Positions 22,851 through 31,337 are shown, numbered from the stretch's first letter. The stretch: DNA of 64,000 nt from Streptomyces sp. OR43 (GCF_008042275.1 NZ_RDBK01000043.1:3191517-3255516), one strand, 5' to 3'. The notes: generated from the letters alone by a model not told the origin. Made by a program: numbers and translations.

Positions 22851-24104
22851 TTGAACGGGCAGCCGATATCGGGGGCATCGGCCGGGGCGGACAGCAGGCG
22901 GCGGGGGCGTGGGTCCACGGGTGTGCTGGCTCTGGTACTGGGTGCGCTGCTGTTGCTGGTGACGGCGTGCGGCGGGGGAGACACCGACGGCGGGAGCAAG
23001 GGCGGCAAGGCGGCCGGGGCGGGGACCGGGGACACCGCGGCCTCGCAGGCCGTCGTGAACATCGTGCCGAAGGACGGGGCCGACTCCGTCGCCACGAGCG
23101 GGGCGCTGAAGATCTCGGCCGAGCAGGGGAAGCTGGCCACGGTCAAGGTCTCCGACCCGAAGGGGGCGGAGGTCAAGGGGAAGATCGCGGCCGACGGGGC
23201 GAGCTGGGAGCCGGACCGGCACCTGGCATCGGCGACGAAGTACAAGGTCCACGCGGTCGCCAAGGACGCGAAGGGCCGTGAGTCGGCGAAGGACACCACC
23301 TTCACCACGCTGGTTCCGAAGAACACCTTCATCGGGCAGTACACCCCGGAGGACGGTTCCACGGTCGGCGTCGGCATGCCGGTCTCGATCCACTTCACCC
23401 GCGGCATCACCGACCCGGAGTCGGTCGAGAAGGCCATCGAGGTGACGGCCGAGCCCGCCGTCGCGATCGAGGGCCACTGGTTCGGCAACGACCGTCTGGA
23501 CTTCCGTCCCGAGGACTACTGGGCCGCGGGTACCAAGGTGACCGTGAAGCTCGACCTCGACGGTGTCGAGGGACGTCCGGGGGTCTACGGCAAGCAGGCC
23601 AAGACGGTCTCGTTCACCGTCGGACGCCGGCAGGTCAGCACCGTCGACGCGGAGTCGCACCGGATGAAGGTCGTCCGCGACGGCAAGCAGATCAAGGACA
23701 TCCCGATCTCGGCGGGTGCCCCGGCCACCACCACGTACAACGGCCAGATGGTCATCAGCGAGAAGCTCCAGGTGACCCGGATGAACGGTGACACCGTGGG
23801 CTTCGGCGGTGAGTACGACATCAAGGACGTGCCGCACGCGATGCGCCTGTCCACGTCGGGCACGTTCATCCACGGCAACTACTGGGGCGGATCGGGCATC
23901 TTCGGCGCGACCAACACCAGCCACGGCTGTGTCGGTCTCCAGGACGCGCGCGGTGCCGGTGACCCGAGCACTCCGGCTGCCTGGTTCTTCAACAACTCCC
24001 TCATCGGGGACGTCGTGGTCGTCAAGAACTCCCACGACAGCACGATCCAGCCGGACAACGGTCTCAACGGCTGGAACATGAGCTGGTCGGAGTGGACCGC
24101 GTAG
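22851..24104 (+). CDS. L,D-transpeptidase lipoprotein (second paralogue)
   Basis: Same architecture as its upstream neighbour: lipoprotein signal with lipobox VTAC (near residues 39-42), a Gly/Lys/Asp-rich linker, two Ig-like domains and a YkuD domain with SHGCVGLQD, catalytic Cys at residue 360. 417 residues. The start is TTG with GGGAG about 9 bases upstream; translation from it gives a proper signal peptide. Expected to build 3-3 peptidoglycan links at the cell surface. It is followed by an exceptionally long hairpin. Confidence 0.9.
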   Translation: MNGQPISGASAGADSRRRGRGSTGVLALVLGALLLLVTACGGGDTDGGSKGGKAAGAGTGDTAASQAVVNIVPKDGADSVATSGALKISAEQGKLATVKVSDPKGAEVKGKIAADGASWEPDRHLASATKYKVHAVAKDAKGRESAKDTTFTTLVPKNTFIGQYTPEDGSTVGVGMPVSIHFTRGITDPESVEKAIEVTAEPAVAIEGHWFGNDRLDFRPEDYWAAGTKVTVKLDLDGVEGRPGVYGKQAKTVSFTVGRRQVSTVDAESHRMKVVRDGKQIKDIPISAGAPATTTYNGQMVISEKLQVTRMNGDTVGFGGEYDIKDVPHAMRLSTSGTFIHGNYWGGSGIFGATNTSHGCVGLQDARGAGDPSTPAAWFFNNSLIGDVVVVKNSHDSTIQPDNGLNGWNMSWSEWTA

Positions 24105-24117
24105 GTCCCGGCCCGCA

Positions 24118-24186
24118 GGCCCCGCGACGACGCCCGGCTCCCGGGACCTCGATGAGGTCCCGGGAGCCGGGCGTCGTCGCGGGGCC
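24118..24186. terminator. 33-bp perfect stem-loop
   Basis: Arms 24118-24150 and 24154-24186 are perfectly complementary over 33 bases with a GAT loop. It lies between two convergent genes and ends 22 bases before the stop of the next gene. Acts most likely as a bidirectional terminator; it is unusually long and perfect. Confidence 0.85.
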
Positions 24187-24208
24187 GTGGAACGGGCGCC
24201 GTCGCCGG

Positions 24209-24874
24209 TCAGCCCGCCAGCACGATCGCGGTCAGGACGAAGCCCTCTCGCACGGTCCACTTCCCGGTGAACGCGTCATGGCGCCGTCCGGCCACCTCGG
24301 GGCCGGGCACCAGGAGACGGGCCGAGAACGTGCCCGCGTCCGGGTCGAAGTCGAGTTCCGCCTCGGTGAAGTCGAGCTCACGCCGGGTCAGTGGATACCA
24401 GGTCTTGAACACCGACTCCTTGGCGCTGAACAGCAGCCGGTCCCAGTGCACGTCCGGCCGCCGCCGGGAGAGCTCGGCGAGCCGGTCCTTCTCGCCCGGC
24501 AGGGCGACGACCTCCAGGATGCCGTCGGGCAGCGCCAGATGAGGCTCCGCGTCGATGCCGAGCGACACGACGACGTCGGTACGGGCGACCGCCGCGGCGC
24601 GGAATCCGGCGCAGTGGGTCATGCTGCCCGTCACGCCGTCCGGCCAGTCGACCGCACCGCGCTTGCCCGGCACCAGCGCGACCGGCTCCACTCCGAGCTC
24701 GGCCAGGGCGCGCCGGGCGCACAGCCGCACGGTGGTGAACTCGGCGCGGCGGTGCGGCACGGACCGGGCGATGGCCGCCGTCTCCGCCGGAAACAGCCCG
24801 CCGCCGTCCGTGGGCGGCAGATCACCGAACGCGTGCACCGCGGCCACCTCGGGGGGCAGGACGGCGTCGATCAT
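24209..24874 (-). CDS. 4'-phosphopantetheinyl transferase (Sfp/EntD type)
   Basis: Attaches the phosphopantetheine arm of coenzyme A to carrier proteins of polyketide, peptide or fatty acid synthases. 221 residues; the signature motifs are GIDAEPH (Mg-binding Asp and Glu) and FSAKESVFKTWYPL. The EntD-like N-terminal PSRRAEF-type segment appears as PHRRAEFTTVR. The ATG at 24874 overlaps the stop of the metallophosphoesterase gene (ATGA), so the two are co-translated. A frame running on to 26506 is only shadow. No synthase cluster is in the window, so it may be a general-purpose enzyme. Confidence 0.93.
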   Translation of the reverse strand: MIDAVLPPEVAAVHAFGDLPPTDGGGLFPAETAAIARSVPHRRAEFTTVRLCARRALAELGVEPVALVPGKRGAVDWPDGVTGSMTHCAGFRAAAVARTDVVVSLGIDAEPHLALPDGILEVVALPGEKDRLAELSRRRPDVHWDRLLFSAKESVFKTWYPLTRRELDFTEAELDFDPDAGTFSARLLVPGPEVAGRRHDAFTGKWTVREGFVLTAIVLAG

Positions 24875-25716
24875 GCGGGCCTCGATTCGGTGGAAGGCAG
24901 GATCTGCCGCAGCGGCGGGCGCGGCGACCGGGAACGCCACTCCCGCGGGTACCCGATCGACACCTCCTCGAAGCGGACACCGTCGTGCCAGGTGACCCGC
25001 GGGATGTGGAGGTGGCCGTAGACGACGGAGGCCGCCCGGAAGCGCCGGTGCCAGTCCGCGGTCAGTTCCGTCCCGCACCACTGCGCGAACTCGGGGTGGG
25101 TCAGCACCCGCGTGGGATCCCGCACCAGCGGATAGTGGTTGACCAGGACGGTGCGGTACCGGGGGTCGACGGCCGCGAGCCGTTCCTCGGTGAGGGCGAC
25201 CCGGGCCCGGCACCAGGCGTCGCGCGACGGGTACGGGTCGGGGTGGAGCAGGTACTCGTCGGTGCACACGATCCCCGCCTCGTGGGCCACGCGCAGGGAC
25301 TCCTCCTTCGTGTGGGTGCCCGGAGCGTGGAAGGAGTAGTCGTACAGGACGAACAAGGGTGCGACGGTGACCGGCTCGTCGCCGCCGTGCCAGACCGCGT
25401 ACGGATCCTCCGGGGACAACACACCGAGTCCCCGGCACAGTTCGACCAGGGCGTCGTAGCGTTCCTTGCCGCGCAGCGTGACCGGGTCGGCGGGATGGGT
25501 CCACAGCTCGTGGTTGCCGGGAGCCCAGACGACCTGGCGGAACCGCTCGGAGAGGAGTTTCAGCGCCCAGGCGATGTCCTCGAACTTCTCGCCGACATCC
25601 CCGGCGACGAGGAGCCAGTCCTCGTCGGACTCCGGCTCGATCGACTCCGTGACGCTCCGGTTCTCCGGATGGGCGACGTGCTGGTCGCTGAGCGCGAACA
25701 GCTTTCCGTGGGTCAC
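24871..25716 (-). CDS. Calcineurin-like metallophosphoesterase
   Basis: 281-residue phosphoesterase with the expected metal-ligand blocks: FALSDQHV, VAGDVGE, APGNHELW, NHYPLV and YGHLHIP. The GTG at 25716 is chosen because GGGAAGGA lies 9 bases upstream; a longer frame to 25962 begins in intergenic sequence. Coupling to the phosphopantetheinyl transferase suggests a related role, perhaps on phosphopantetheine or coenzyme A derived phosphates, but this is inference. The family covers nucleotides, phosphodiesters and proteins, and the substrate cannot be named. Confidence 0.88.
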   Translation of the reverse strand: MTHGKLFALSDQHVAHPENRSVTESIEPESDEDWLLVAGDVGEKFEDIAWALKLLSERFRQVVWAPGNHELWTHPADPVTLRGKERYDALVELCRGLGVLSPEDPYAVWHGGDEPVTVAPLFVLYDYSFHAPGTHTKEESLRVAHEAGIVCTDEYLLHPDPYPSRDAWCRARVALTEERLAAVDPRYRTVLVNHYPLVRDPTRVLTHPEFAQWCGTELTADWHRRFRAASVVYGHLHIPRVTWHDGVRFEEVSIGYPREWRSRSPRPPLRQILPSTESRPA

Positions 25717-26083
25717 GGAGGTCAGTCCTTCCCTCGGGGGCATTCCTCGTACGGCGCCGCCACGCATCCTCGGATTCCGGATTCCAGAAATCGTGAAGTG
25801 CAGCTTCTGCCAGCCTAGTTGATGCGATTCGGCTGGTGTGCTGCCGTCCTGCGGAATCGGTCGTCCCGCTCTCGACAGCGGAATCGAAAGGCCCTGGCCC
25901 CGAGGTCCCGCAAGATGGATAGAGTGCGGGTGAGGTGCCGTGCCTCTCCGAGGCGACGGCATCCGGAGTGGTGGTCAGACGGTCGCACAGGCGTGTCCGG
26001 AGTGGGTGTACGGGGTCCGGGCGGCCTGCCGCGACAGGGGTGTCCCGGGCACGGGTCCGGGACTCGTTGAGAGGGTGTTTCCC
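25717..26083. other. Divergent intergenic region
   Basis: 367 bases between the metallophosphoesterase and the cold-shock-domain gene. It should contain both promoters. I see no repeat, RNA gene or convincing small frame; longer frames entering it from 25940 have no ribosome site. Confidence 0.5.
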
Positions 26084-26524
26084 ATGGTCATTGGTCGCGT
26101 GGTGCGTTTCGACAGCGCGAAGGGTTACGGGTTCATCGCCCCCGACCATGGGGGCGAGGACGTCTTCCTGCACGTGAACGACCTCCGCATGGCCGAGGAA
26201 GCGCTCCGGCCCGGCCTGATGGTCGAGTTCGAGATCGAGCAGGGCGACCGGGGCCTCAAGGCGTCCTCGGTGCGCCTCGCCGCCGGCAGCGGCATCGCCG
26301 CGCCGGTTCCGGCGTCCGTCTTCACGCAGCGCTCCGAACCCCTGAGCAGGCAGGCCGCGGACGGCGACGATGTGCTGTGCGACGTGCTCAACGCGGAGGA
26401 GTACGTACGGGACGTCACGGAAGTGCTGCTGGAATCGGCCCCCGGGCTCACCGCCGCGCACATCCTCCAGGTGCGGCAGGGGATGCTGCAGTTCGCCAAG
26501 AACCACGGCTGGATCGAGGGCTGA
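26084..26524 (+). CDS. Cold-shock-domain protein with C-terminal extension
   Basis: 146 residues. The first 65 form a cold-shock domain: VRFDSAKGYGFIAPD (RNP1-like) and EDVFLHVND (RNP2-like), so it should bind single-stranded nucleic acid. The remaining 80 residues are an extension with a helical tail (AAHILQVRQGMLQFAKNHGW), found in a Streptomyces subgroup but of unknown function. GAGAGGG precedes the ATG at 26084. Single gene with a hairpin terminator at 26544-26568. Confidence 0.85.
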   Translation: MVIGRVVRFDSAKGYGFIAPDHGGEDVFLHVNDLRMAEEALRPGLMVEFEIEQGDRGLKASSVRLAAGSGIAAPVPASVFTQRSEPLSRQAADGDDVLCDVLNAEEYVRDVTEVLLESAPGLTAAHILQVRQGMLQFAKNHGWIEG

Positions 26525-26543
26525 ACCGCTGGCCTCACGCCGC

Positions 26544-26568
26544 GGCCCGGGACCTGCGGTCCCGGGCC
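26544..26568 (+). terminator. Terminator of the cold-shock-domain gene
   Basis: Perfect 11-bp stem GGCCCGGGACC / GGTCCCGGGCC with loop TGC, 20 bases after the stop. Confidence 0.75.
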
Positions 26569-26614
26569 TTCGCGCTGCCGTACGGCTGTGACGAACCGCA
26601 CCGGCCCCGGCCCG

Positions 26615-26650
26615 CCCGGGCCGGTGTTAGCGCCGGTTAACCTGCCTTCC
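26615..26650 (+). promoter_or_regulatory. Promoter-like element before the enoyl-CoA hydratase gene
   Basis: The 36 bases directly before the ATG share 29 positions with 31338-31373 upstream of the EF-hand gene, including CGCCGGTTAAyCTG. TTAACCT so close to the ATG and the lack of a ribosome site suggest a leaderless transcript. Confidence 0.5.
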
Positions 26651-27418
26651 ATGACCGTAACCCTCGAAGTAAGCGGCGGCGTCGGCACGATCCGACTGGA
26701 CCGTCCTCCGATGAACGCCCTGGACGTCGCCACCCAGGACCGGCTGCGCGAGCTCGCCGAAGAGGCGTCCCGGCGCGACGACGTGCGTGCCGTGGTGCTC
26801 TACGGCGGCGAGAAGGTGTTCGCGGCCGGCGCGGACATCAAGGAGATGCAGGCGATGGACCATCCTGCGATGGTCGTTCGGTCCAAGGCGCTGCAGGACT
26901 CCTTCACCGCGGTGGCCAGGATCCCCAAGCCCGTCGTCGCCGCCGTCACCGGCTACGCGCTGGGCGGCGGCTGTGAACTGGCCCTCTGTGCGGACTTCCG
27001 GATCGCCGGCGACAACGCCAAGCTGGGGCAGCCGGAGATCATGCTCGGGCTCATCCCGGGCGCGGGCGGCACCCAGCGCCTGGCCCGGCTGGTGGGTCCC
27101 GCCAAGGCCAAGGACCTGATCTTCACCGGCCGCCATGTGAAGGCCGAGGAGGCCCTGGCCATGGGGCTGGTGGACCGTGTGGTCCCCGCAGCCGAGGTGT
27201 ACGAGCAGGCGCACGCCTGGGCCGCCAAGCTGGCGAAGGGTCCCGCGCTCGCGCTGCGTGCCGCCAAGGAGGCGGTCGACGCGGGACTGGAGACGGACAT
27301 CGATACGGGCCTCACGATCGAGCGGACCTGGTTCGCCGGCCTCTTCGCCACCGAGGACCGGGAGCGCGGAATGCGCAGCTTTGTGGACGAGGGTCCGGGC
27401 AAGGCCAAATTCCTCTGA
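26651..27418 (+). CDS. Enoyl-CoA hydratase/isomerase
   Basis: Crotonase-fold enzyme of 255 residues acting on acyl-CoA thioesters. The oxyanion-hole segments are visible as FAAGADIKEM and ALGGGCELALCADFRIA, and the two catalytic Glu positions appear in the second block (GGGCEL) and in LGQPEIMLGLIPGAGGTQRL, the pattern of true hydratases. The ATG at 26651 has no ribosome site; the promoter-like element abuts it, so leaderless initiation is likely. Single gene, no beta-oxidation neighbours, so the pathway is not specified by context. Confidence 0.92.
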   Translation: MTVTLEVSGGVGTIRLDRPPMNALDVATQDRLRELAEEASRRDDVRAVVLYGGEKVFAAGADIKEMQAMDHPAMVVRSKALQDSFTAVARIPKPVVAAVTGYALGGGCELALCADFRIAGDNAKLGQPEIMLGLIPGAGGTQRLARLVGPAKAKDLIFTGRHVKAEEALAMGLVDRVVPAAEVYEQAHAWAAKLAKGPALALRAAKEAVDAGLETDIDTGLTIERTWFAGLFATEDRERGMRSFVDEGPGKAKFL

Positions 27419-27476
27419 CCGAACGCCAGTTGGGAACGCCAGGGCATGCGTTCATCCGTGTGGGCGGATTAGCTGT

Positions 27477-27497
27477 GCCTTAAGGCAACCTTAAGGC
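27477..27497. promoter_or_regulatory. Inverted repeat GCCTTAAGG-CAA-CCTTAAGGC
   Basis: Perfect 9-base inverted repeat with a 3-base spacer, AT-richer than its surroundings, between the enoyl-CoA hydratase and the anti-sigma-type ATPase gene. Could be an operator for the downstream gene or a small terminator. Confidence 0.4.
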
Positions 27498-27669
27498 TCA
27501 GCCTCCCGTCGGTGCTGGCAAACCCGTTCGGACGGGGCATCCATGCAGGTCAGCGTAGGTGTGAGGCCTGGCATTCTGCCGCTGGCATATGCCTGGAGCC
27601 CGCTGCGGAATGTCTGATTCCGGGTCGGGGATTCCCGGGGAACGGCCACGGAAGGCCCGCTGTGCAGCC

Positions 27670-28185
27670 ATGATGGTGTCCATGGCGGGCCTGGAGGGTG
27701 TGGAGCAGCCGCGACAGCGCAGCAGCGCGACAGCGGCACGGAGGATGCCGGCCGTCGAGGACGAACAGGCGTTCAAAGCGCTGGAGTTGTTCGGAAATCC
27801 GACGGAGGACGAAGTCCGGCTGCCCTCCCGCCCGGAGTCCGCGGCCACGGCCCGCAGGCTCACCTCCTGTGTGGTGCTGCGTCAGTGGGCGCTTTCCCCG
27901 CAGACCGCCGAGTATGCCGTCCTGCTGGTGTCCGAACTCGTCGGAAACGCCGTGCGGCACACCGGCGCCAGGGTCTTCGGTTTACGGATGATGCGCCGGC
28001 GCGGCTGGATCAGGATCGAGGTGCGTGACCCCTCGCGCGGACTGCCGTGTCTGATGCCCGTGCAGGAGATGGACATCAGTGGGCGCGGGCTCTTCCTGGT
28101 CGACAAGCTCTCCGACCGGTGGGGCGTCGACCTGCTGCCGCGCGGCAAGACCACCTGGTTCGAGATGCGCATCTCCGACCGCTGA
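27670..28185 (+). CDS. Anti-sigma-type serine kinase-like ATPase (RsbW/SpoIIAB family)
   Basis: 171 residues with a GHKL ATPase fold: LLVSELVGNAVRHTGA carries the N-box Asn, and the G1/G2 boxes appear as IEVRDPSRGLP and GRGLFLVDKLSDRWGV. Such proteins usually bind a sigma factor or phosphorylate an anti-anti-sigma (STAS) protein; a STAS gene lies 4 kb to the right but pairing is not shown. The start is uncertain: ATG at 27670 or 27673, or upstream ATGs at 27589 and 27610. Ends with a strong hairpin. Confidence 0.8.
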   Translation: MMVSMAGLEGVEQPRQRSSATAARRMPAVEDEQAFKALELFGNPTEDEVRLPSRPESAATARRLTSCVVLRQWALSPQTAEYAVLLVSELVGNAVRHTGARVFGLRMMRRRGWIRIEVRDPSRGLPCLMPVQEMDISGRGLFLVDKLSDRWGVDLLPRGKTTWFEMRISDR

Positions 28186-28187
28186 CG

Positions 28188-28236
28188 CACAGAAGCCCCC
28201 GGTCGGCCGGGGTGCGGCGCTGCGGGGGCTTCTGTG
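28188..28236 (+). terminator. Terminator after the anti-sigma-type ATPase gene
   Basis: Perfect 13-bp stem CACAGAAGCCCCC / GGGGGCTTCTGTG, 2 bases after the stop, with a 23-base loop. Confidence 0.8.
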
Positions 28237-28572
28237 TGGGGACCGTGAAATGGGGGGTGTGTTCACGGCCGCTGATGACGACCTGGCCCGGGTCAATGGA
28301 GGGTCGTGGCTCCGACTATGGCAGACGGACGACAACATGGCCAAAGTCGCATATGCGGATACAGCAAGCCAAAGCGGGACATTTCGCCGGAGAATCGTAG
28401 GTGTGCTGAGTCACTCGCCTGGTAATCAGTGCATGTATGAGGGGTATCGCGAGTGATTCATTGACCGGCCGGGCGTGATCGTGCGCATCCGTATGACCTT
28501 CGGCGGCTGAGTGGGTCATTTGTTAGTGGGTCATTTGTTATTTTCCCGACATCACGCACTTAATGTTCTGGC
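28237..28572. promoter_or_regulatory. Leader region of the deacetylase operon
   Basis: AT-richer intergenic stretch of about 336 bases. Just before the gene is an exact tandem 15-base repeat GTGGGTCATTTGTTA at 28511-28525 and 28526-28540, likely a regulator site or part of the promoter. No credible small gene seen. Confidence 0.5.
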
Positions 28573-29379
28573 ATGAACGCCCCCGACCGACCGGTGCACC
28601 GCCGTGGCGCCCTGCGCGCCGGAGCCGGCGCCGCCCTCGCGGCCGCCCTCGCCACCGGCTGTGCGGATCCGGACGCCGCCGGCCCACCGGCGAAAGCCTC
28701 CGCCCGCCCGGAAGCCGGGAAACGGGTCGCCACCACCGGCGCACACGCCCCCGCGCCCCACCCGCACCGCATCCCCGGGCAGCCCGTACAGATCGACCAC
28801 GGCCCCCGCGACCGGGAGTGCGTCGCCCTCACCTTCCACGGCCAGGGTGATCCCGCCGTCGCCCGCACCGTGCTCGGCGAGGCCGAACGCGCCGGGGCGA
28901 GGGTCACCGTCCTCGCCGTGGGCAGCTGGCTGGACGAGCACCCCGAGATGGCCCGCCGGATCCTCGACGGCGGCCACGACCTCGGCAACCACACCCAGCG
29001 CCACATCGACATCTCGTCGATGGACGAGACACGGGCGTACGCCGAGATCACCGACTGCGCCCAGCGGCTGCGCCGGCTCACCGGCTCCATCGGCACCTGG
29101 TTCCGTCCCTCCCGCACCCGCTACGCCACCCCGCTCGTCCAGCGGCTGGCCGTCCGGGCGGGATACCCGCACGTCCTCTCGTACGACGTGGACTCCCTCG
29201 ACTTCACCTCGCCCGGCGCCGCGGCCGTCACCCGCAAGGTGGCCGGGGAGATCCGCAACGGATCGGTGGTGAGCATGCACTTCGGCTATGCGGACACGGT
29301 CGCCGCGCTGCCCCTCCTCCTCACCGAACTCGACCGCCGCCGACTGCGTGCGGTGACGACCACGGAGCTGCTGACCTGA
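28573..29379 (+). CDS. Divergent polysaccharide deacetylase-like lipoprotein
   Basis: 268 residues of the NodB/CE4 fold, exported: RRGALRAG followed by a hydrophobic stretch and lipobox LATGC suggests a twin-arginine lipoprotein. The metal-binding HTQRH (motif 2) is kept, but motif 1 reads LTFHGQGD where active enzymes have TFDD, so both catalytic-base and metal-ligand Asp are absent. Motif 3 (FRPSRTRY) also departs from RPPYG. YDVDSLDF and SMHFG match later motifs. It may be a catalytically altered deacetylase or a binding protein. It overlaps the next gene by one base, so both form an operon for a cell-surface function. Confidence 0.85.
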   Translation: MNAPDRPVHRRGALRAGAGAALAAALATGCADPDAAGPPAKASARPEAGKRVATTGAHAPAPHPHRIPGQPVQIDHGPRDRECVALTFHGQGDPAVARTVLGEAERAGARVTVLAVGSWLDEHPEMARRILDGGHDLGNHTQRHIDISSMDETRAYAEITDCAQRLRRLTGSIGTWFRPSRTRYATPLVQRLAVRAGYPHVLSYDVDSLDFTSPGAAAVTRKVAGEIRNGSVVSMHFGYADTVAALPLLLTELDRRRLRAVTTTELLT

Positions 29380-30569
29380 TGTCCCACTCCACCTCACGCA
29401 CCGCCGCGCTGTGCGGCGGCCTCCTGCTCGCCGTCCTCACCGGCTGCGGCACCGCCCCCGCGGACAAGGCGGCGTCCGACGCCCCCATCGAGGCCGCCGC
29501 CCCGGTCAGGGCGAAGGGCGTCACCCCGCCCGCCCCGCCGGGACTGCCCGGGATGCCGCCGGTGCTCGACGCCGGCAACGTGTACGCGGCCGACGCCCCG
29601 GGAAAGCTGTCGCCGGTCGTCAAGGACTTCCCGTCCCGCGTGTACGTGCCCAACACCAACTCCGACACCGTCTCGGTCATCGACCCCGCCACGTACAAGG
29701 TCATCGAGACGATTCCGGTCGGCCGCCAGCCGCAGCACGTCGTCCCGTCCTGGGACCTCAGGACGCTCTGGGTCAACAACGACGTCGGGGACAGCCTTAC
29801 CGCCATCGACCCGGCGACCGGGAAGGCGGGGAAGACGGTCGGCGTGTCCGACCCGTACAACCTCTACTTCACGCCGAACGGCAAGTACGCCATCGTGATG
29901 GCCTCGATGGACCGCGAACTGGTCTTCCGTGACGCGCACACCATGAAGACGGCCAAGACCGTGCCGGTGAGCTGCGCGGGCGTCAACCACGCCGACTTCT
30001 CCGCCGACGGCCGGTACTTCGTCGTCTCCTGCGAGTTCTCCGGCGAACTCCTCAAGGTCGACACGGCGAAGATGGAGGTCGTGGGACAGCAGAAGCTGCC
30101 GTTCAAGGGCGCGATGCCGCAGGACGTCAAACTGTCTCCCGACGGCGGCACCTTCTACATCGCGGACATGATGGCCAACGGCATGTGGGTGCTGGACGGG
30201 GAGAAGTTCACGACACCCGAGCTGCTGCCCACCGGCAAGGGCACCCACGGGCTCTACGTCAGCCGCGACGCGAAGGAGATGTACATCTCCAACCGCGGCG
30301 AGGGCTCGGTCTCCGTGTTCGACTTCGCACAGAAGAAGCTGGCCAAGAAGTGGCACCTGCCGAACGGCGGCAGCCCGGACATGGGCGGGGTCTCGGCGGA
30401 CGGCAAGGTGCTGTGGCTGTCGGGGCGTTACGACGCCGAGGTGTACGCGATCGACACCGCCACCGGCAAGCAGCTGGCCCGTATCCCGGTGGGCAGCGGG
30501 CCGCACGGCCTCGCCGTCTACCCGCAGCCGGGTCGCTACTCGCTCGGCCACACCGGCGTCTTCCGCTGA
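29379..30569 (+). CDS. YVTN beta-propeller lipoprotein
   Basis: 396 residues. A lipoprotein signal ends in lipobox LTGC at about residues 20-23, followed by a Pro/Ala-rich linker and then repeated YVTN/YncE-type blades such as YVPNTNSDTVSVIDP, MYISNRGEGSVSVFD and VYAIDTATGKQLARIPVG, giving a seven-bladed propeller. Expected on the outer face of the membrane. It is coupled to the deacetylase-like gene (stop and start overlap by one base). The family often binds protein or glycan partners; a catalytic role is not indicated. Confidence 0.88.
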   Translation: MSHSTSRTAALCGGLLLAVLTGCGTAPADKAASDAPIEAAAPVRAKGVTPPAPPGLPGMPPVLDAGNVYAADAPGKLSPVVKDFPSRVYVPNTNSDTVSVIDPATYKVIETIPVGRQPQHVVPSWDLRTLWVNNDVGDSLTAIDPATGKAGKTVGVSDPYNLYFTPNGKYAIVMASMDRELVFRDAHTMKTAKTVPVSCAGVNHADFSADGRYFVVSCEFSGELLKVDTAKMEVVGQQKLPFKGAMPQDVKLSPDGGTFYIADMMANGMWVLDGEKFTTPELLPTGKGTHGLYVSRDAKEMYISNRGEGSVSVFDFAQKKLAKKWHLPNGGSPDMGGVSADGKVLWLSGRYDAEVYAIDTATGKQLARIPVGSGPHGLAVYPQPGRYSLGHTGVFR

Positions 30570-30621
30570 GGCCGTCGGGCCGTCTTCTCGTGCCGGCCGT
30601 CTCCCCGGACCGGCCGGTGAC

Positions 30622-31260
30622 TCAGCCCCTGACCAGCAGCGCCTCCGACCCCACCGGCCGGTAGCCCGCCGCCTGGAACGTCCGCACACTGCGGGCGTTC
30701 CCCGGCGACTGCTGGGCCCACACCACCGCGTCCGGTACCAGCTGCCGGGCCGCGCGTGCCAGCCGTGCGCCGAGCCGCCGTCCGCGCGCCTCCTCCGCCA
30801 CCTCGATCGCCGTCTCCCAGCGCCCCGCGACCCCGCGGCCGAGGATCAGCACACCGCCCTCGGTCCCCCAGACCCGCACCTCGTCGCGGAACGTCACCGC
30901 CCGTGCGACCCGGGGGTGCTCCGGGTCGCGGATCTCCCGCAGGTCCAGGTCCGGGGTGCCCGGCAGCGCGGGTGCGACCGTGAGGAGGTCGATCGTGTTC
31001 ATGTGCCGGCCGGTCCGGGCCATCAGGGCCCCCAGGAAGCCCGGGTTCATCGTCGCGGCGAGCGCGTCGCCCGGGGTGGCGGCGAGCGTCTCGCGCACCC
31101 ACGCCGGGTCCTCGTCGGTGAAGACCACCGAGTGCGCGGTGAACGCCAGCACCCCGGCGTCCCGTCCGTTCGGCTGCCGCACCACGGCCGTGGACCCGTC
31201 CGGCGGCGGGAACCGGCCGTGCGCCGCGGCGTCCAGGATCCGTGCCAGTGCCTCGCTCAT
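30622..31260 (-). CDS. GNAT-family N-acetyltransferase
   Basis: 212 residues. The C-terminal half has the GNAT acetyl-CoA signature EEARGRRLGARLAR and the later SVRTFQAAGYRPVG. The N-terminal half resembles proteins that carry a substrate domain before a GNAT domain. ATG at 31260 is favoured, with GGGGAG upstream. Convergent with the propeller gene (52 bases apart). Substrate unknown. Confidence 0.85.
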   Translation of the reverse strand: MSEALARILDAAAHGRFPPPDGSTAVVRQPNGRDAGVLAFTAHSVVFTDEDPAWVRETLAATPGDALAATMNPGFLGALMARTGRHMNTIDLLTVAPALPGTPDLDLREIRDPEHPRVARAVTFRDEVRVWGTEGGVLILGRGVAGRWETAIEVAEEARGRRLGARLARAARQLVPDAVVWAQQSPGNARSVRTFQAAGYRPVGSEALLVRG

Positions 31261-31337
31261 CGCGCCGTGTGCTCCCCGCTCGGGCCACCGGCCACCGGGC
31301 GGTGGGCGGCCCACCCATGATCGCCGAACGGCCGCCG

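Noticed and set aside
24875..26506. Extension of the phosphopantetheinyl transferase frame on the minus strand
   Set aside because: Shadow of the metallophosphoesterase and cold-shock genes; the transferase starts at 24874 by ATGA overlap.
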